From assembly GCA_031769625.1 (NCBI GenBank), contig JAUIMM010000534.1, positions 6,474,001-6,538,000 of the forward strand: 64,000 nucleotides of DNA, in the 5' to 3' direction. The notes beneath the pieces are model-generated. The model saw only the letters and a program-made list of their open reading frames with translations, was not told the origin of the DNA and ran no database searches. This stretch comes from Taudactylus pleione (lineage: Eukaryota; Chordata; Amphibia; Anura; Myobatrachidae). Of the stretch, positions 43,020 to 55,290 are shown in pieces. Numbering within the stretch: position 1 is the stretch's first letter; the number at the start of each line of letters is the position of its first letter. The translations under genes were made by a program, and so were the position numbers.

Positions 43020-44149
43020 AATGTCAGAACAGCAGTTTACTTGGCAGATGATGTAGATGTTGCTCACAGACCTGTCTGTTCTATGAAAGTTTGCTACCCA
43101 TCCTTAGTCACTGACTGCTTGATAAACAGGCCAATCAGCAGTGATCTACACACCATACCAAAAAAAAAAAAATATATATATATTTTTTTTTTAAGAGATC
43201 TACAATCAGAGTAAACGCATGTCCATTGGCCTAGGATTTGAATTTGTCGTTGACGTAACACAGAGCTTTGATCCGCAATTTGAGGGAGATCCTTATGGTA
43301 ATTTCTAGCCAGAACATGCTGCAAGTACACTTTTTCATTTCTATAATGTAAGGGAAAAAAAAAAAAAAAAAAGTGAAACAACTCCAAATAAAAGAACTGC
43401 AGATAATCCATGAGGCGGTGTGCTGCAAATAGCAAAACACATGGACAAATAAAATGTTGGGGTGTGCAAATATTGATCTAAAACGTTACCCCAAACTTAT
43501 CTCTTGTGACATCACAGGAAATGGTGGGGCAAAAAGAGTAGCAGCATTCGCGACGAGGGAATGAAAAGGTCCTGCTAGAATGGCCTGCACTAGCTTTTAT
43601 TAATGTGGAAGATTGTTACAGTAACATCATCTAATCTTTGCACAAACCTCTTTGCAGTTTTCTATCTCCTGCAAAGTGTGATAGTAAGATTCCTTTTCTG
43701 CTAATCTATACACTGGTGCTGCAGCCCTGGTTACAGACTGTTTTGAGAACAGGCGATGTCTGCTTGGTAGTGAAATTATATGGCAGAGCATCAATATATA
43801 CAGAGATGGAAAACTCGACAATTGTCAAACATTTCTAAACAATGAAATCAACTTAATAAAGAGACCCCTTATTTTTGTACTACAGACAATGTACAGATTC
43901 AATTTTTTTTTCTGTACTGCCAAAAACTTTACTAGATTATTATTCAGGAATGAAGACCCATCATGGCAGTAACTCCATTTAAAGGATATTAACAAGATCC
44001 TTAAAAAAAAAAAAAAAAAAAAAAGTGTGTTCCAAAATTCCGTTTTAAAAATGAACAAACCAAAAAATCCATAAAAGAGGAACATTTGTTTGACTAACGG
44101 TTTCTTGGCTAACTTTCTAGATTTGCATTGCCCATGTTTTAAAGGGGGT

Positions 44150-44340
44150 GCCAGATTATATATATATTTATTAGAGATGAGCGGGTTCGGATTTACTCGG
44201 ATCTCAAAACGGCATTTTATTGACTATCGGCTATCACGTGTTTTGGATAGCCAATAAAATAAATCCGAACTTGCGGGAAATTGGCGATAACAACCGAGTA
44301 AATCCGAACCCGCACATCTCTAATAAATATATATATATTT
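44150..44340. mobile_element. Palindromic MITE with TAGAGATGAGCGGGTTCGG ends
   Basis: The left arm TTAGAGATGAGCGGGTTCGG and right arm CCGAACCCGCACATCTCTAA pair across ~150 bp and extend into ATATATATTTATTA flanks. A distant relative may start at 56,693. Confidence 0.8.
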
Positions 44341-44344
44341 TATC

Positions 44345-46600
44345 ATGAGTGAGCGCTGAGGGTGGCTTTCTGTATGACCAGATGAAAAAGAGACAATACA
44401 ATCCTGTAGGATCACTTGCTCTATGCAGAGCACACGCTGGATAACCCTAGTTTATGTATACAAAGAATTTTGCCTTAAACTGTACAGAAACCATGGTTTC
44501 AGTTATATGTGTATTGAAACGAAATGCAGCTTTCATCACACAACTGTAATTCCCACAGCTACTCCCAGAGTATGACACCATAGACAGATGATACTGAAGA
44601 AGGTGACTGTTCCCAAAAGCTTGTACAATCATGGACTGAGCTGATTGTTACAAGATATCAGTTATATTACATTTTGTTACTTTACAGTAAATTGGTTTTT
44701 CATCGAGGTATTCTGAACTATTCTTTCACTCCAGCTGCAAATTTAATAAAACCTAAAACACGTATACACTGATAGCTCTTTAGATGCTAATCTATCAAAA
44801 TGACCTAATAGAGTACAAAACCCTACTACAACTCTATAAATTGGTGCAAGGGTTGTGTGTATATTTCACTCATGCTCCAATTATTTTCTTTAAAAAACAA
44901 CCAATGGACTGGTGGGTATACCATTGCATAGACAAGTTAATGGATCATAAATGGTGTCCATAAGGTAACAACCTAGGTGCATTAATTGCCCTAGACTGCA
45001 AGGAGTTAACTCTGGAGATAGCCTCCCTTGTGGGTGGAGTTAGACTAGTATAAAAGGGAATCTTCTTACTGGACCCCTGTCTTTCCATCTTCTGTACCTG
45101 TCAGTAATGACCCTGTAGCTCTGAAAGCTACAGCAGTTCTATCCTGCACTTTAATGGACAGTACCAAGTTCATAGACTGCACAAGCTTGGGAACTCTTTG
45201 CACCAGTGGAAGCAACTTCATGCAATTCCAGGTCAGATTGACTAATGCGGGATAAGATATCTAAAGGAACATGACTATATTGGTGTAAAAGGTAAATAAG
45301 TATTACATGGGATTGGAAACTAAATTGTAAATCCTATAAAAGCAAGAGCCTATGAAAATACAATAAATACTAATTATGCGTGACCCTACAAAACAAATAT
45401 TTATACAGGCTGGACTTCCAACTAAACAGACAATTAAGAGGCTATTGCATTTGCTAGTTGATTCCCAAAGTTTAAACTTAAGTATTAGAAATGAGCTGTG
45501 ACTTCCTTATAAGTCGCTAAATGCCATTACTAGACAAGACAGGTAATGCAAAGAAATGGACAATACAATCCTGTATGAACTGTTTCAAAATCAGATCTAT
45601 TCCCCAAGGAAAACACTTTCAATGTGTTGCATCAACAGTTTTTCCATAACTGTATGTAGCATCTATCTTACCAATAATGCTTTTGCAGGAAGAGAAGTGT
45701 GAATCTAGCCTATTAAGGAAAGTAAAAAGCTAAACCTGACCTAGGTAACACACAGTAATGGGCACTGGGGCACACAAGTCACTACACAATTATCTCAAAC
45801 CATACTTTCAATTAAACAAAGCAATGATCGTAGTAAAGATTATAAATATGTTTGCACTGTAATGTTATACACAAGGACAACAATGCATACTAAATATTAA
45901 CAACTTAATCAAATTCCTACAGACACTTAGTTATATTTCTTTTTTAGTCTCGGACAGGGTAAAAAAAATAAATCCGCATTGAATAGCAGTGCTCTAGATG
46001 TGCGGGAATTCATACTTCATTACCAGCCCCAGTGACATTCGGGAGACCACATCTTAGGATGGTTGACTTAAAAAGGCACGCATGAACCCTGAGATCCCAA
46101 ATAACTCCTGCTCTACGGGAATACCAGAGCAGCCCAAACATCACTGGCCCTTTCAGGTGACTTGTTCACTTCTCCCATACATTCAATATAGCATTTTAGA
46201 GGAAAACGTAGGTGTGCAAAAGCGAAGGCGGTTTACCGGCACCCCAAAAACTGGCTGCACAAACCATTCAGATGTGCAAATACTTAAAATGTGGCCCACA
46301 GAACCCATGGAGGCATGTCTGACAGCCTATGTAAACATGCTTATGCAGTAGACCAGCTATGGCATCTCTGCAGGACGGACAATGTGTTTTAACCCTATAG
46401 TCACCAGCTGGTGACTATGTGCATACTAGACACTTCCAACCACACAGGTGCATAATAATAATAGTATCCCTGATGCCATCTGGCTGATGACTGAGGCAGA
46501 GCAAGGTGCTGGCATAAAGTAAAAATAAAAAAAAAGTAAAATAAGTTGTAATACTAGAGCCCCCTCCTTCTAGTGTCAGGGCAGCTGCAGCCAGTCAGAC
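44345..46600. other. 5' intron 1 / upstream region, nothing recognised
   Basis: No coding signal. A TATA-like TAGTATAAAAGGGA at 45,048 (plus strand) stands out, but no gene follows it that I can identify. Confidence 0.4.
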
Positions 46601-46619
46601 ACGCAGGGTAGATGGGGAG

Positions 46620-47700
46620 CCTCATACACACATCATCTGTGACACAGGGGCACTATCTTCCCCCCCCCCCATCACATCCCATCTGCCAGTGCCCAGGCCT
46701 CTCCTGCCCCCAGCACCCCGCCACTCTTCCAGGGATTTCAGGCAGGGGCCTGGGCAGGCCACCCGGAGACAGACACAAAGTGCTAAAGGAGAAGCTCTCA
46801 CCGCCCCCAGGAGGATGCAGAACGGTGGGGGGAGCCGCTTCCGGTGTCAGGGTTGTTTTGGGTCTATTTCCCCAACGTTACAGGTTTTGTCCCCAGTGCT
46901 ACTGTAATAACCAGGAGCTGGACTCCCAGGGCGAGGCGAGGGAACGGGCTACGGCCTGGCATAGGCTCCGGAAACTGATTTATTGCCTCTTTCGCTCTCC
47001 GTCCACTGCTCGGTGGGATCCAAGATGGCGGCGGCGGGTTCGGCCTCCCCCCTCTCTCTCTCTCGCTCGCTCGTTTGCTCTCTTTCCCCTGTCTTCCACT
47101 CTCCTCCGCGGAGGAACCGAGGCACGCCCCCTCCACACGTGTTCTGAGACAGCACTGGACGGCTCTGCTGTCAGTCAGAGAAAGCGCCAAGGGTATTGGG
47201 AACCGCATCTGTCGCTCATGGCGGCCCGCCCCCTTTGGTGACTTCTATTGGACGCAGCGACGAGTAAGAGAGGCGGGGCAGTAGTGTGCCGTTGGATAAC
47301 CAGGCGTCAATCAGAGCAATCCTTACAAGAGCGGGCTGGTGGGCGGGGTTATAGAAAAAAAAATGACAGGCTGGTTTGGTGATTGGGAGAGGCGGACGTC
47401 GGTCTGTAAAGGTGAGGGCGGGGAACGCCGTTGGTTGGCTGATGCGTCTGTCAATCGCAGACAGTTAAAGAAGGAAGGGGAATGTGATTGGCGAGAAGAG
47501 CTCACGACATTTACCGGGGACACCGAATTGATTTTTTGCATAGGGCATACAAGGATGACAAGGAGTGAGCGCTGATTGGCCAAGTGTCCTGTCAGTTATG
47601 GCCGGTGCGATCCTATTGGCTGCAAAAAGTTTACCTGCAGGGGCTTAATTCATTGTACGAGAAGTGGCACAAATGGAATGCTGTGATTGGCTGGTGAGCT
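46620..47700 (-). promoter_or_regulatory. CNOT3 CpG-rich promoter with six inverted CCAAT boxes
   Basis: This is the longest GC- and CpG-rich stretch next to the gene. ATTGG (CCAAT on the minus strand) occurs at 47247, 47382, 47487, 47575, 47615 and 47686, upstream of the presumed start. Other visible sites are GC boxes, ETS-like CCGGAA at about 46965 (plus strand) and ACCGGAAGC at about 46838 (minus strand), and AAGATGGCGGC at 47022 (plus strand). No TATA box is obvious. The pattern suits a housekeeping promoter. The plus-strand YY1-like site leaves open some divergent transcription. Confidence 0.6.
46802..47050 (-). other. CNOT3: CNOT3 candidate non-coding exon 1 (5' UTR), start approximate
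   Basis: The minus strand shows a strong donor (GGGGGCG|GTGAGA, GT at 46801-46800) at the edge of a CpG-rich block. No coding sequence is expected here, because the ATG lies in exon 2. The transcription start is not visible directly. I set the upper limit near an AAGATGGCGGC (YY1-like) site at 47022-47032, which reads on the plus strand. The exon is inferred from position and donor only. Confidence 0.45.
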
Positions 47701-48050
47701 GTCACTCAGGAGGCGACATGTGTCATTGATTTAGGCAACCTGTGTACAGCATAGCTGCCAGTTGTTGCCAGGGTCTTTGCGAGGTTTTAAAGATTTGTAC
47801 CGGAATTAAATTTTTTGCCATGAAAAATGTCCCCACCTTACAGTCAGCCTTACAGTAAATGTCACTTTTATTCTGTTAACCTGAATGGGGCAATTCAGTT
47901 AATAGCATTGTAACGTGTTGTTGGAACCCGGCACCTCACTGCCACCAATATCGAAGACTATTGAAAATCTGCAATGTTGCTGTACTGCGATTCTGAGCGC
48001 AACTGTACATCACAAACTATAATCCCAGGGAAATAAATACTTGCCTAAAG
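47700..48050. other. Region upstream of the promoter, nothing recognised
   Basis: No clear features between the CCAAT cluster and the MITE at 48,052. Confidence 0.4.
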
Positions 48051-48051
48051 G

Positions 48052-48355
48052 AAAGGTCCGTACACACTGGACGATATGAACGATATCACTGAATGATATA
48101 TCGTTCACATCGTCCAGTGTGAATGCACTCACCGACTAACAATGCACGCTACGGCGGGTCATTAACGATATCCCCATTTGGCTGTACATTCAGCTAAATC
48201 TGGGTATATCAGCGAATGCAAAATGGCCCCGCTACCCCCCCCTGGCCGACGATCGTCGTTGCTGGCATCGTCAAGTGTGGATGCACTTAATGATGCTGAC
48301 ACGCACGCCGCTGACGGCATCTTCCCGTACACACGTCCAGTGTGTACGGGCCTTT
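48052..48355. mobile_element. MITE with AAAGGYCCGTACACACTGGA ends
   Basis: The left AAAGGTCCGTACACACTGGA and right TCCAGTGTGTACGGGCCTTT are inverted, one mismatch. ATATCGTTCACATCGTCCAG near the left end gives a sub-hairpin with GAACGATATC. Confidence 0.85.
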
Positions 48356-48467
48356 AACGGCATATTTAATTAGACGTGAGTTGCTGCTGGTAGCTCGCGC
48401 TGCGCACATAAGCGCAATTAGGTAACCTGTTTCTGCTCACTCCTCCATTGCCTGAGAACAGAAATCA

Positions 48468-49145
48468 GCTAAAAGTGGGTACACACTTGGACAATGGTGC
48501 GACCCACTGTTTCGGCAATGCGATTTCAGGATATAACTAATGGTTGTACACACTACACGATCCGTTGTATGACGAAAGCAATATATAACATTACATGCTT
48601 CGTGTAACAACACCACCGTCCAAGGAATTGTCCCATTGGACGTGCAGAACATCGAATGGGACGATGCAATGAGTAACTGATTGGGGGTACGCACTATACA
48701 ATGGTCTGGCAGATTGGTTGAAAGTACCAAGATTGCGTGAGAGATAGAGATAGATATATATATATTGTCTATATCTCATAGGAGCCTCCCGAAAATTGGG
48801 TGCCGCTCTCTGCCCCCCGGAAAGGCAGGCAAGCCTCCCAGCCCCTGGTGACCCGTCTGGCCCCCTCCACAGTGAAAGCCAAACGATAACTGCCAACGTT
48901 GCGCTCTCCCACAGGTTGTTAGTCTTTGTTGTTCATCGCCCGACATGCAGGCCAACCTGACGATATTGTCAGGTTGTTGCATGTTCGGGAATGAGGGAGG
49001 GACCCCGGCACTGAACGATATCTTTCATGATATCATTCAGTGTTTGTGCTCAATGTCATTAACGATATTGAGCATTCCCCTGCCGGGGACACACTAGACG
49101 ATGTCACTCATAAAGTGAATCGTCTAGTGTGTATGCCCCTTAAGA
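48468..49145. repeat. Cluster of TACACACT-type repeats and a GGAGCCTCCC repeat
   Basis: GTGGGTACACACTTGGACAA starts the block. GACACACTAGACGATGTCAC / AATCGTCTAGTGTGTATGCC forms a hairpin at 49,085-49,136. At 48,778-48,845 GGAGCCTCCCGAAAATTGGG resembles 32,990-33,055, a dispersed repeat also echoed near 53,825. Confidence 0.55.
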
Positions 49146-49379
49146 CTTTCATTGTGTGCTTGTACCTAGTTCCACAGCAGCTCCAGAGTCCTGGGTTGCC
49201 AACCTCTGTTCTAGGCATTCAAGTTCTCAGGGTTTATTTACTAAGCTATTAAAAGCATTGCCCTTTTTATTGATGTCTAGAAGCAGAAGCTTTAAGAAGT
49301 GGCCTCTTTGCTAATAAACTCCCTAGTACTTTAACTTGTCCTCTTTTAGTGAAAACACAGTACTGTATTTTTATCTTAC

Positions 49380-49500
49380 ACTCTACAATGAGGTGCCAAA
49401 AGTCATGGGACAGATGCCTAGCATCGTGTAGGACCCCCCTCTAGACCGGCAAAGTGCAGTAACTCAATGTGGCATTGATTCCACAAGTGGACTGAAGACC
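49380..49500. repeat. Possible DNA-transposon end fragment
   Basis: AATGAGGTGCCAAAAGTCAT followed by GGGACAG resembles terminal text seen in some Tc1/mariner elements. No second end or transposase was found, so the call is weak. Confidence 0.25.
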
Positions 49501-50145
49501 TCTGGAGAGTTGTAGACCCATACCGTCTGGATAACTTCATGAGCTCAGAGAAGGAAGGGAGCAATGTACAAAGAGCGAGTGAGAGACTGATCGATCCAGT
49601 GAAAATATAAGGTGTTTACATGCAGTTAAATGGTTAATCACTAAGTGCTGTCTCCTGTTTTTGCATCAATCTGAATAAACATCACATGTCTGAGTTAATG
49701 TTATTCACCAAACTTAAAGGTCAAGCTGTCTAGACTCCAGGTGTAAGACTTGTTTATATGGCTGTATAAAAGTGTCTGCATGTGCCAAAGACTGACACTG
49801 TGTTATAGGAGCGTCATAATGCTGTACGGCTGTACAGTACTTGGCCCAAGAGATTCATATCATATCAAATTGACTGCTGCTATCTTCCATCAAGTGTATC
49901 CTGTTATATTCAATGAAACCTACTCTGATTCAAAATTAACATCTGGACCAGCCTTCTTGCTCACATCCGCTATGCACCTACCAAATTGTAGTCATCAGCC
50001 AATAAGAGGAAGATGGTGATTAGGTATACATGGCATCCTATGTGGGTTTATATTGTGTTTGGCAGCAGAAATGGCAGTTTTTAAAAGATAAGACATATAA
50101 TGCTTTGTATATTATCTTTGGCACCAGATATGGCTCTTGTTTTTT

Positions 50146-50180
50146 ATTAATAATAATAATAATAATTAATAATAATAATC
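50146..50180. repeat. (TAA)n microsatellite
   Basis: TAATAATAATAATAA-type run, slightly interrupted. Confidence 0.9.
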
Positions 50181-50212
50181 AGTGCTAGAAGTGTGCCGGT
50201 ATGTTATAACAC

Positions 50213-50560
50213 ATGACTTTGGCACCTGGCGCTAGGACTGTCACTGTCCGAGCACTAGTCGACAAGCGGCTGCTTGTTGAATTTTGGCTCCGGCTGAGAG
50301 TCAATCAGTGGCGACCGGACCAGCAACCAATTGGCAACGCCCGTTGCTATATTGGATTTGGTGCCGGCCGCGAGTTTATCAGCTGCGTCCAGCATTATAT
50401 TGGAATTGGCGGCGCGAGCCATCAGGGGTGGCCACATAATTGGCTGCTGGTCCGCGAGCTGTCAATGGCTTGTGGCCGTCACCAAATTCGAAATGCCACC
50501 AAGGAATGAGGGGAAGGGAGCGGTTACTGGTGCAGTTCCGAGCACAGCGCTGTGAGGTGT
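50213..50560. other. GC-rich block with inverted CCAAT / CCAGCA motifs
   Basis: A compact CpG-rich block with GGACCAGCAACCAATTGG and CCACATAATTGGCTGCTGG in opposite orientation. It could be a repeat or a CpG island. No gene start is evident. Confidence 0.35.
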
Positions 50561-50597
50561 GGTGGGAGGAGAGGTGTGCTAAGAGGGAAGGAAGTGG

Positions 50598-50672
50598 GGT
50601 TATGGAAATATGAGGGGGGGCTCAGGATTTGAGCCTGCCTATGTAAAGCCCCCCTAATATTTCCATACCTAA
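50598..50672. repeat. Short hairpin, GGTATGGAAATATTAGGGGG type
   Basis: The left GGTTATGGAAATATGAGGGG and right CCCCCCTAATATTTCCATAC pair over ~25 bp with a loop of about 25 nt. It is probably a small MITE. Confidence 0.7.
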
Positions 50673-50714
50673 ACTTCGACCACTGAATAATAATGTTATC
50701 TAAAAGGACTCACA

Positions 50715-51047
50715 GGGCGGAATTCAATTGTTTAGGCGGTCCGGATCTCCCGTCTAAAGTGACAGGAGATCGCGGGCCGCTATTCAATTGCTGCTGTTTT
50801 TCGCGATGATTGCGCCCAAAGTGGTCGGGTTTAGCCAAGTAAAGCAGCTACCCCCGACCAAAGTGCTGGGCGCGACCATGAAAAGTGATGTTTGGGCACC
50901 CAAACAGATCACTTTTCGCACATTTCAGCTTGCACCCCGCTGGGCCTGCAAGCTGAAATGGAGCGCTGGCAGCTGATCGCGTCTGACAGGAGCAACAATT
51001 GAATAGCTCTGGGCGCGAAGGGGTGTAGAAACAATTGAATTCCGCCC
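50715..51047. mobile_element. MITE with GGGCGGAATTCAATTG ends
   Basis: The ends are exact inverted copies of GGGCGGAATTCAATTGTTT (one mismatch in the tail). The interior has GATCGCG/CGCGATC and AAAGTGATGTTTGGGC / GCACCC blocks. Confidence 0.87.
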
Positions 51048-51059
51048 AAAGTGCTTTAC

Positions 51060-53700
51060 ATTTGCAGAAGAGAAACAAGATTACAAAGAATGCATCCATC
51101 TTGGGTTCACTACAATGGTTTTAATAGGTGAATACAAAATATGAAATGCAAAGATACAACATAACCATAAAATCATCAATCCACAGATTTTTCATCCCAC
51201 CCATGAAAGTGCCAAGTGAGGCAGCCATCTTGGGTATACTACAGCGGTTACAATGAGTGGGATAAGCCATACCTTGAAATGTGACACAAATTGTGGAACT
51301 ACGAAATACATAAAGTGTGATTCTTCTAAATTCTTAGCAACTATTATGGCTTACCATATTCTTGACACCAGATACTGCTCTGCTTTTTTGTGTGTGTCTG
51401 TGATTAGTAATTTGGCCACAAGGAATGGTCCTGCTTATACACTACCTAGTAGAGAGAGAATTACATATTTTAATACTAACCACCAAATCAATACCCTTCT
51501 TCCTATAGTAGCCACCAGCTTAGGGTCTACATTGTACACTTGGTAGCCATTTTTGTTGTTTGTTGTAGACATGGGCCTGTTTATAATCCAAATGACTTTC
51601 CAGTCTCAGTGGTCAGCTTGACATGTTTACTAACCATCTGCTTGGCTGGAGCCATCACTAGGTGTGACAGGATGGGCTTACACTGCCAACCACTCAGGAC
51701 GGAGGATTTAACAGATATATTTTTTGGGATCCAAATACTGTCAGTAATCTGCTATCACTGGCCATATAATACTGGTGCTATTTGGCCACCAGACACTCCG
51801 TAAGCATCAACAGCAAATTACCCCCAGTTGGAGGATTATAGTGGATACCACCAGGCTTCTTTGCTGGCACCTGGAACCAATTGCTTCTGGGTTGAGTGTG
51901 TAGCTGTTTTAGAACTCATTTCCTACCATACTAGTTAGTTTGTTGCGGACTTTGGATGCTGTGTTCAACGAAGATCAGCCGGGGGATGGATGAGTCTGAG
52001 CTCTAACATGTAGGAATACAGAAGGTATATAGACCTATCAGAGAAGGATCTTTGGAAATGGTTAATATTAATTTTCTCAGAAAGAGCTATGCACCGAACA
52101 CACACTTTAAGGTAGTAGATATTACACACAATTTACAAGGAGCATTTCTGCCATATTATATACAGTTTCAGTTGGCAAGGTGTGATCCTGTCTAACTCAG
52201 CTAAAAAAACAGATCCTAAACATCTAAATCAGGCGCAATACTAAATGAAAACAAATAAATATCACAGGTGTTTATCCTAATAGCAGCTCACAATAAGTAT
52301 TCTGGAGATGCTAATGAACAATATTAAAGGACCATAAAGGCACATAGGGAGCACTTGACCAATTATTTAATATGATTATTTAGATAAAAATATCACATAA
52401 GGTTTATAAAAAACATACATATAATAAAGGCTAAAAATTCAATACATAGAGAATAAAATGCTCCAAAACCAGGATATTAATCCACTTAATGGGCTCCATA
52501 GAAAAAGATCCACAATGTAAAAATTATTGGAAGAAAATCCAATGACTGTAGGCACTTGGAAGCAATAATGTGTCTGAAGAGCTGGCATAAAAACTCGACC
52601 TCCCCGCTATAGGATCAGCTCACCACCAGCGCAGATGTCAATCTCTGGACACAATCACAGAGTAGCAGCGGTGGGAGAAATCTTCAGTGTATTAAACTCC
52701 CCGTTTAGTGGAGTGAGGCAGCCACCTGGCGTGATGCTAAAACCGCGTCCAGCTGAAGTCACGGTGGGGGCAAATCCTCAGTGTGCAACAGTCCCCGTCT
52801 GGTTGAATCAGGTAACCACCTGAGGTGATACTAAAGCAATGTCTAATGGGAGTGACACTTTAGTATACGGAGTGCGGGTGAGGGAGAAAGTAACTTGTGT
52901 ATCAAATCAGACATCCATATTTTCATCAACGAAGTCTCAAGCAATGTTCGGAGCAGCAAAGTGGTATTGGAATTCCTGCTTAAAGTCCAGGAATTGTCAG
53001 CTCCTTCTGAGGTAGGATATTTAATTTTAAATCTCCCTCCCAAATCATTTAGGAATTTGTTCTTTGATATTGACTGCAGGGTTATTACCCAGACCTGGGT
53101 CAGCAGTCTCTCTGAAGCACTTAGGGCTCCAATGTGACTTCCTGAATTAAATTGAAACTGGGCAGTAACACTAGAAGCCCCTTCAGTGCCACTGCCATGT
53201 GGCTACCAGCTGGACCTGATTTGAGGTGTCTAGCTGATCTGTCCAGGGACCGGACCAACACTGATGAGAGACCTTTCACTACATCAATTCTTGTAAGCAC
53301 TTTTTTTTACATTGTAAACAGTGGCTCATTGAGCATATCACACATATGGAGCTACTGCAAAACATTTCCATCATGTGGTTTGAGAAATTCATGCTACCAC
53401 CTCGCCTGGCAAGCCACTATCACCTCACTGCAGTATTGATCTTGGTGAAGACATGAGAAACTAAGGGCGAAGGGGATTGCCCAAAAAAAGATAAATGCTA
53501 CAAAAGGGAACATGTTGATCATTCTCTGAGCTGATAAATGGGTCTTGGCAGTCAGGGATTCCACAAATTCCTCCTTCACTTGATCATTGGAAAAGGCACC
53601 AAAAAAAGGTTGGAATAAAACACTCTCTGATGTCCAAATACAATAGAATGGCAGCAACCACCTGAATAGAGGGGATAAGTGGAAACTCAGTTGACTATAT
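51060..53700. other. Gene-free stretch; one short tandem duplication
   Basis: No gene recognised. At about 52,685-52,850 a ~95-bp unit is repeated twice (CAGTGTATTAAACTCCCCGT versus CAGTGTGCAACAGTCCCCGT, each followed by CCACCTG...GTGATGCTAA-like text). Small open frames here show no family features. Confidence 0.45.
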
Positions 53701-53704
53701 TGAA

Positions 53705-53935
53705 AATCCAGTTATTTATATAGGGCATACATGTTCCTCAGCGCTTCAAGAAGAATGTTTGCTCATTCTTCAGTCCCTGCCCCAGTGGAGCTTGCAATCT
53801 ATATACCCTACCACAAGTCATACTTGCCAACTCTTCCTCAGTGTTAGGGAGACTCCCTGAAATAGTAGCAGTCTCCCTGTCTCCCTGAAGAGTATAGCAA
53901 TCTCCCTGATTGCACCTTACCCCCATTATGAAACT
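53705..53935. repeat. Dispersed repeat fragment (CAGTCCCTGCCCCAGTGGAG)
   Basis: TTATTTATATAGGGCATACA then CAGTCCCTGCCCCAGTGGAG and CTTGCAATCTATATACCCTA are phrases I recognise from repeats common in fish and amphibian genomes; class uncertain. The adjacent ACTTGCCAACTCTTCC... GGAGACTCCCTGAAATAG links it to the repeat at 32,961. Confidence 0.5.
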
Positions 53936-54000
53936 GTTATATTAAAAAATATATACATTCAAATGGGATCATTCGTATAATTTCCCTGCATTGGTTATAA

Positions 54001-54390
54001 GGGGTGTAGTCAGGATGCCGACGGTCAAAATGCCAACCGCCAGAGGCCCGGCATGGGACTAAAGCTAGGCGTCTAAATACCGACGCCTATCATTAGCCCC
54101 ACGCCGGAATCCCAACGCCCGGCATTCCGATTAGTAAGTTAGGCGAGCCTTCGCAACCTGTTAGCTGCGGGGGGGGGTAGGTTTGGGCACCCCCCTGGCG
54201 GGCTTCGGGTTAGCCCCCCCGGGAGGGTCAGGTTTAGGCCAGGGGAAGGGGGGGTTAGGGTTAGGCATCCCCCCAGGAGGGTTAGGCTTGGGGTGCGGGG
54301 AGGGGGTGTTAGGGTTAGGCACCATGGGGGAGACTTTGGGTCAGGCACCCCCAAGGGAGAGGTAGAGGTAGAGGGTTAAATATACTTACC
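54001..54390. repeat. Irregular GGGTTAGGC-rich block with GC-rich edge
   Basis: AACGCCCGGCATTCCGATTA followed by G- and C-rich runs with GGGTTAGGGTTAGGCA. It is the less regular relative of the 28-bp array at 26.2 kb, and also starts with a GCCGG-rich segment. Confidence 0.7.
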
Positions 54391-54565
54391 AGATAGCATT
54401 GGGATTATGGTGTGTCGGGCTTCCAGGGTCGGGATTTGAACCGACTGCTTTTAAGCCGTTGGTATTTCATACCCAACCCAGTTATAAGACACAATGATCC
54501 CTATGGCTACATGCATTTTCTGAAAAGTATCAGTGTGTTTTAATCAACAAATAAATCTTACTTAT

Positions 54566-54960
54566 GCTGGGCATACACTACCAGATAAAATGTCTGTCAG
54601 ACCGACAGACATTTTATCTGGCAGCCTGCCAGCCGCAGAAGTCGCCGGCATACACTGTGAGAGAAATCTCACAGTGTATAGCCCGACATCCGCGCTCCGC
54701 CCCCGGGGTCGGAGACATTTCCCTGTTCCTTCCGTAGGAAGGAACACAGGAAATATCTGTCTGTCGGCTGCGCTGGGCATACACTGCCCGATGCGGCAGA
54801 CAGTTTACCCGCTAAAGATCGCATCGGACGGGCATGCTGGACAATCCAGCATGCCCGACCGAGCAATATTTAACCCTCGGTCGCCCCCCCCCCCACACGC
54901 TACAATTATCGCGGCGATCCGCCGATATCGGGCGGATCGTCCCGATAATTGTAGCGTCCA
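54566..54960. mobile_element. Hairpin-string element with GCTGGGCATACACT motifs
   Basis: Successive palindromes: CCAGATAAAATGTCTGTC / GACAGACATTTTATCTGG (54,581-54,621), TACACTGTGAGAGAAATCTC and mirror, TTCCTTCCGTAGGAAGGAA, GGGCATGCTGGACAATCCAG and mirror, and CAATTATCGCGGCGATCCGC with its complement. GCTGGGCATACACT occurs twice in direct order. Confidence 0.7.
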
Positions 54961-55104
54961 TGGCCAGCATAACTGCTTTGGGGCTTGTTTACATTTGCAT
55001 GTTAGTCAATTTTATGACACACCTCCCAGATGTAGCAGTACACGTCCACTTTACCACCGCGCTCATAGGTGCTGCTTTCACACTCTCCCCGAAATGCTTT
55101 TTCA

Positions 55105-55290
55105 AAAGTAGGTAAGTATGCCTCCTGTACAGTACACATACACAGTAGGGTTAATTTTTGTTGAGAGTAAATTACCCTACCATTATATTTTTGGGATTGT
55201 GGAAGTAAACTGAAGCACCAACCCATGCTAGCACGGGAAGAAAGTGCAAACTCCACACGGTTAGGGCTGTGGTGGGAGTTGAATGCATGA
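55105..55290. repeat. Dispersed vertebrate repeat fragment (CAAACTCCACACGG)
   Basis: TTTTTGGGATTGTGGAAGTA, AAGTGCAAACTCCACACGG and GTGGGAGTTGAATGCATGACC match a phrase widespread in fish and amphibian genomes. The class is not certain. Confidence 0.5.

Noticed and set aside
45030..45120. TATA-like promoter on the plus strand (TAGTATAAAAGGGA)
   Set aside because: No coding exon or known transcript type follows; noted only as a motif.
46612..47241. 209-codon plus-strand frame at the CpG island
   Set aside because: Composition is that of GC-rich promoter DNA; no domain, and it overlaps the CNOT3 promoter and exon 1 on the other strand.
53394..53657. Minus-strand 87-codon frame with hydrophobic end, considered as an envelope-like or membrane protein
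   Set aside because: No recognisable family motif, no neighbouring coding exons, and length is within chance expectation.
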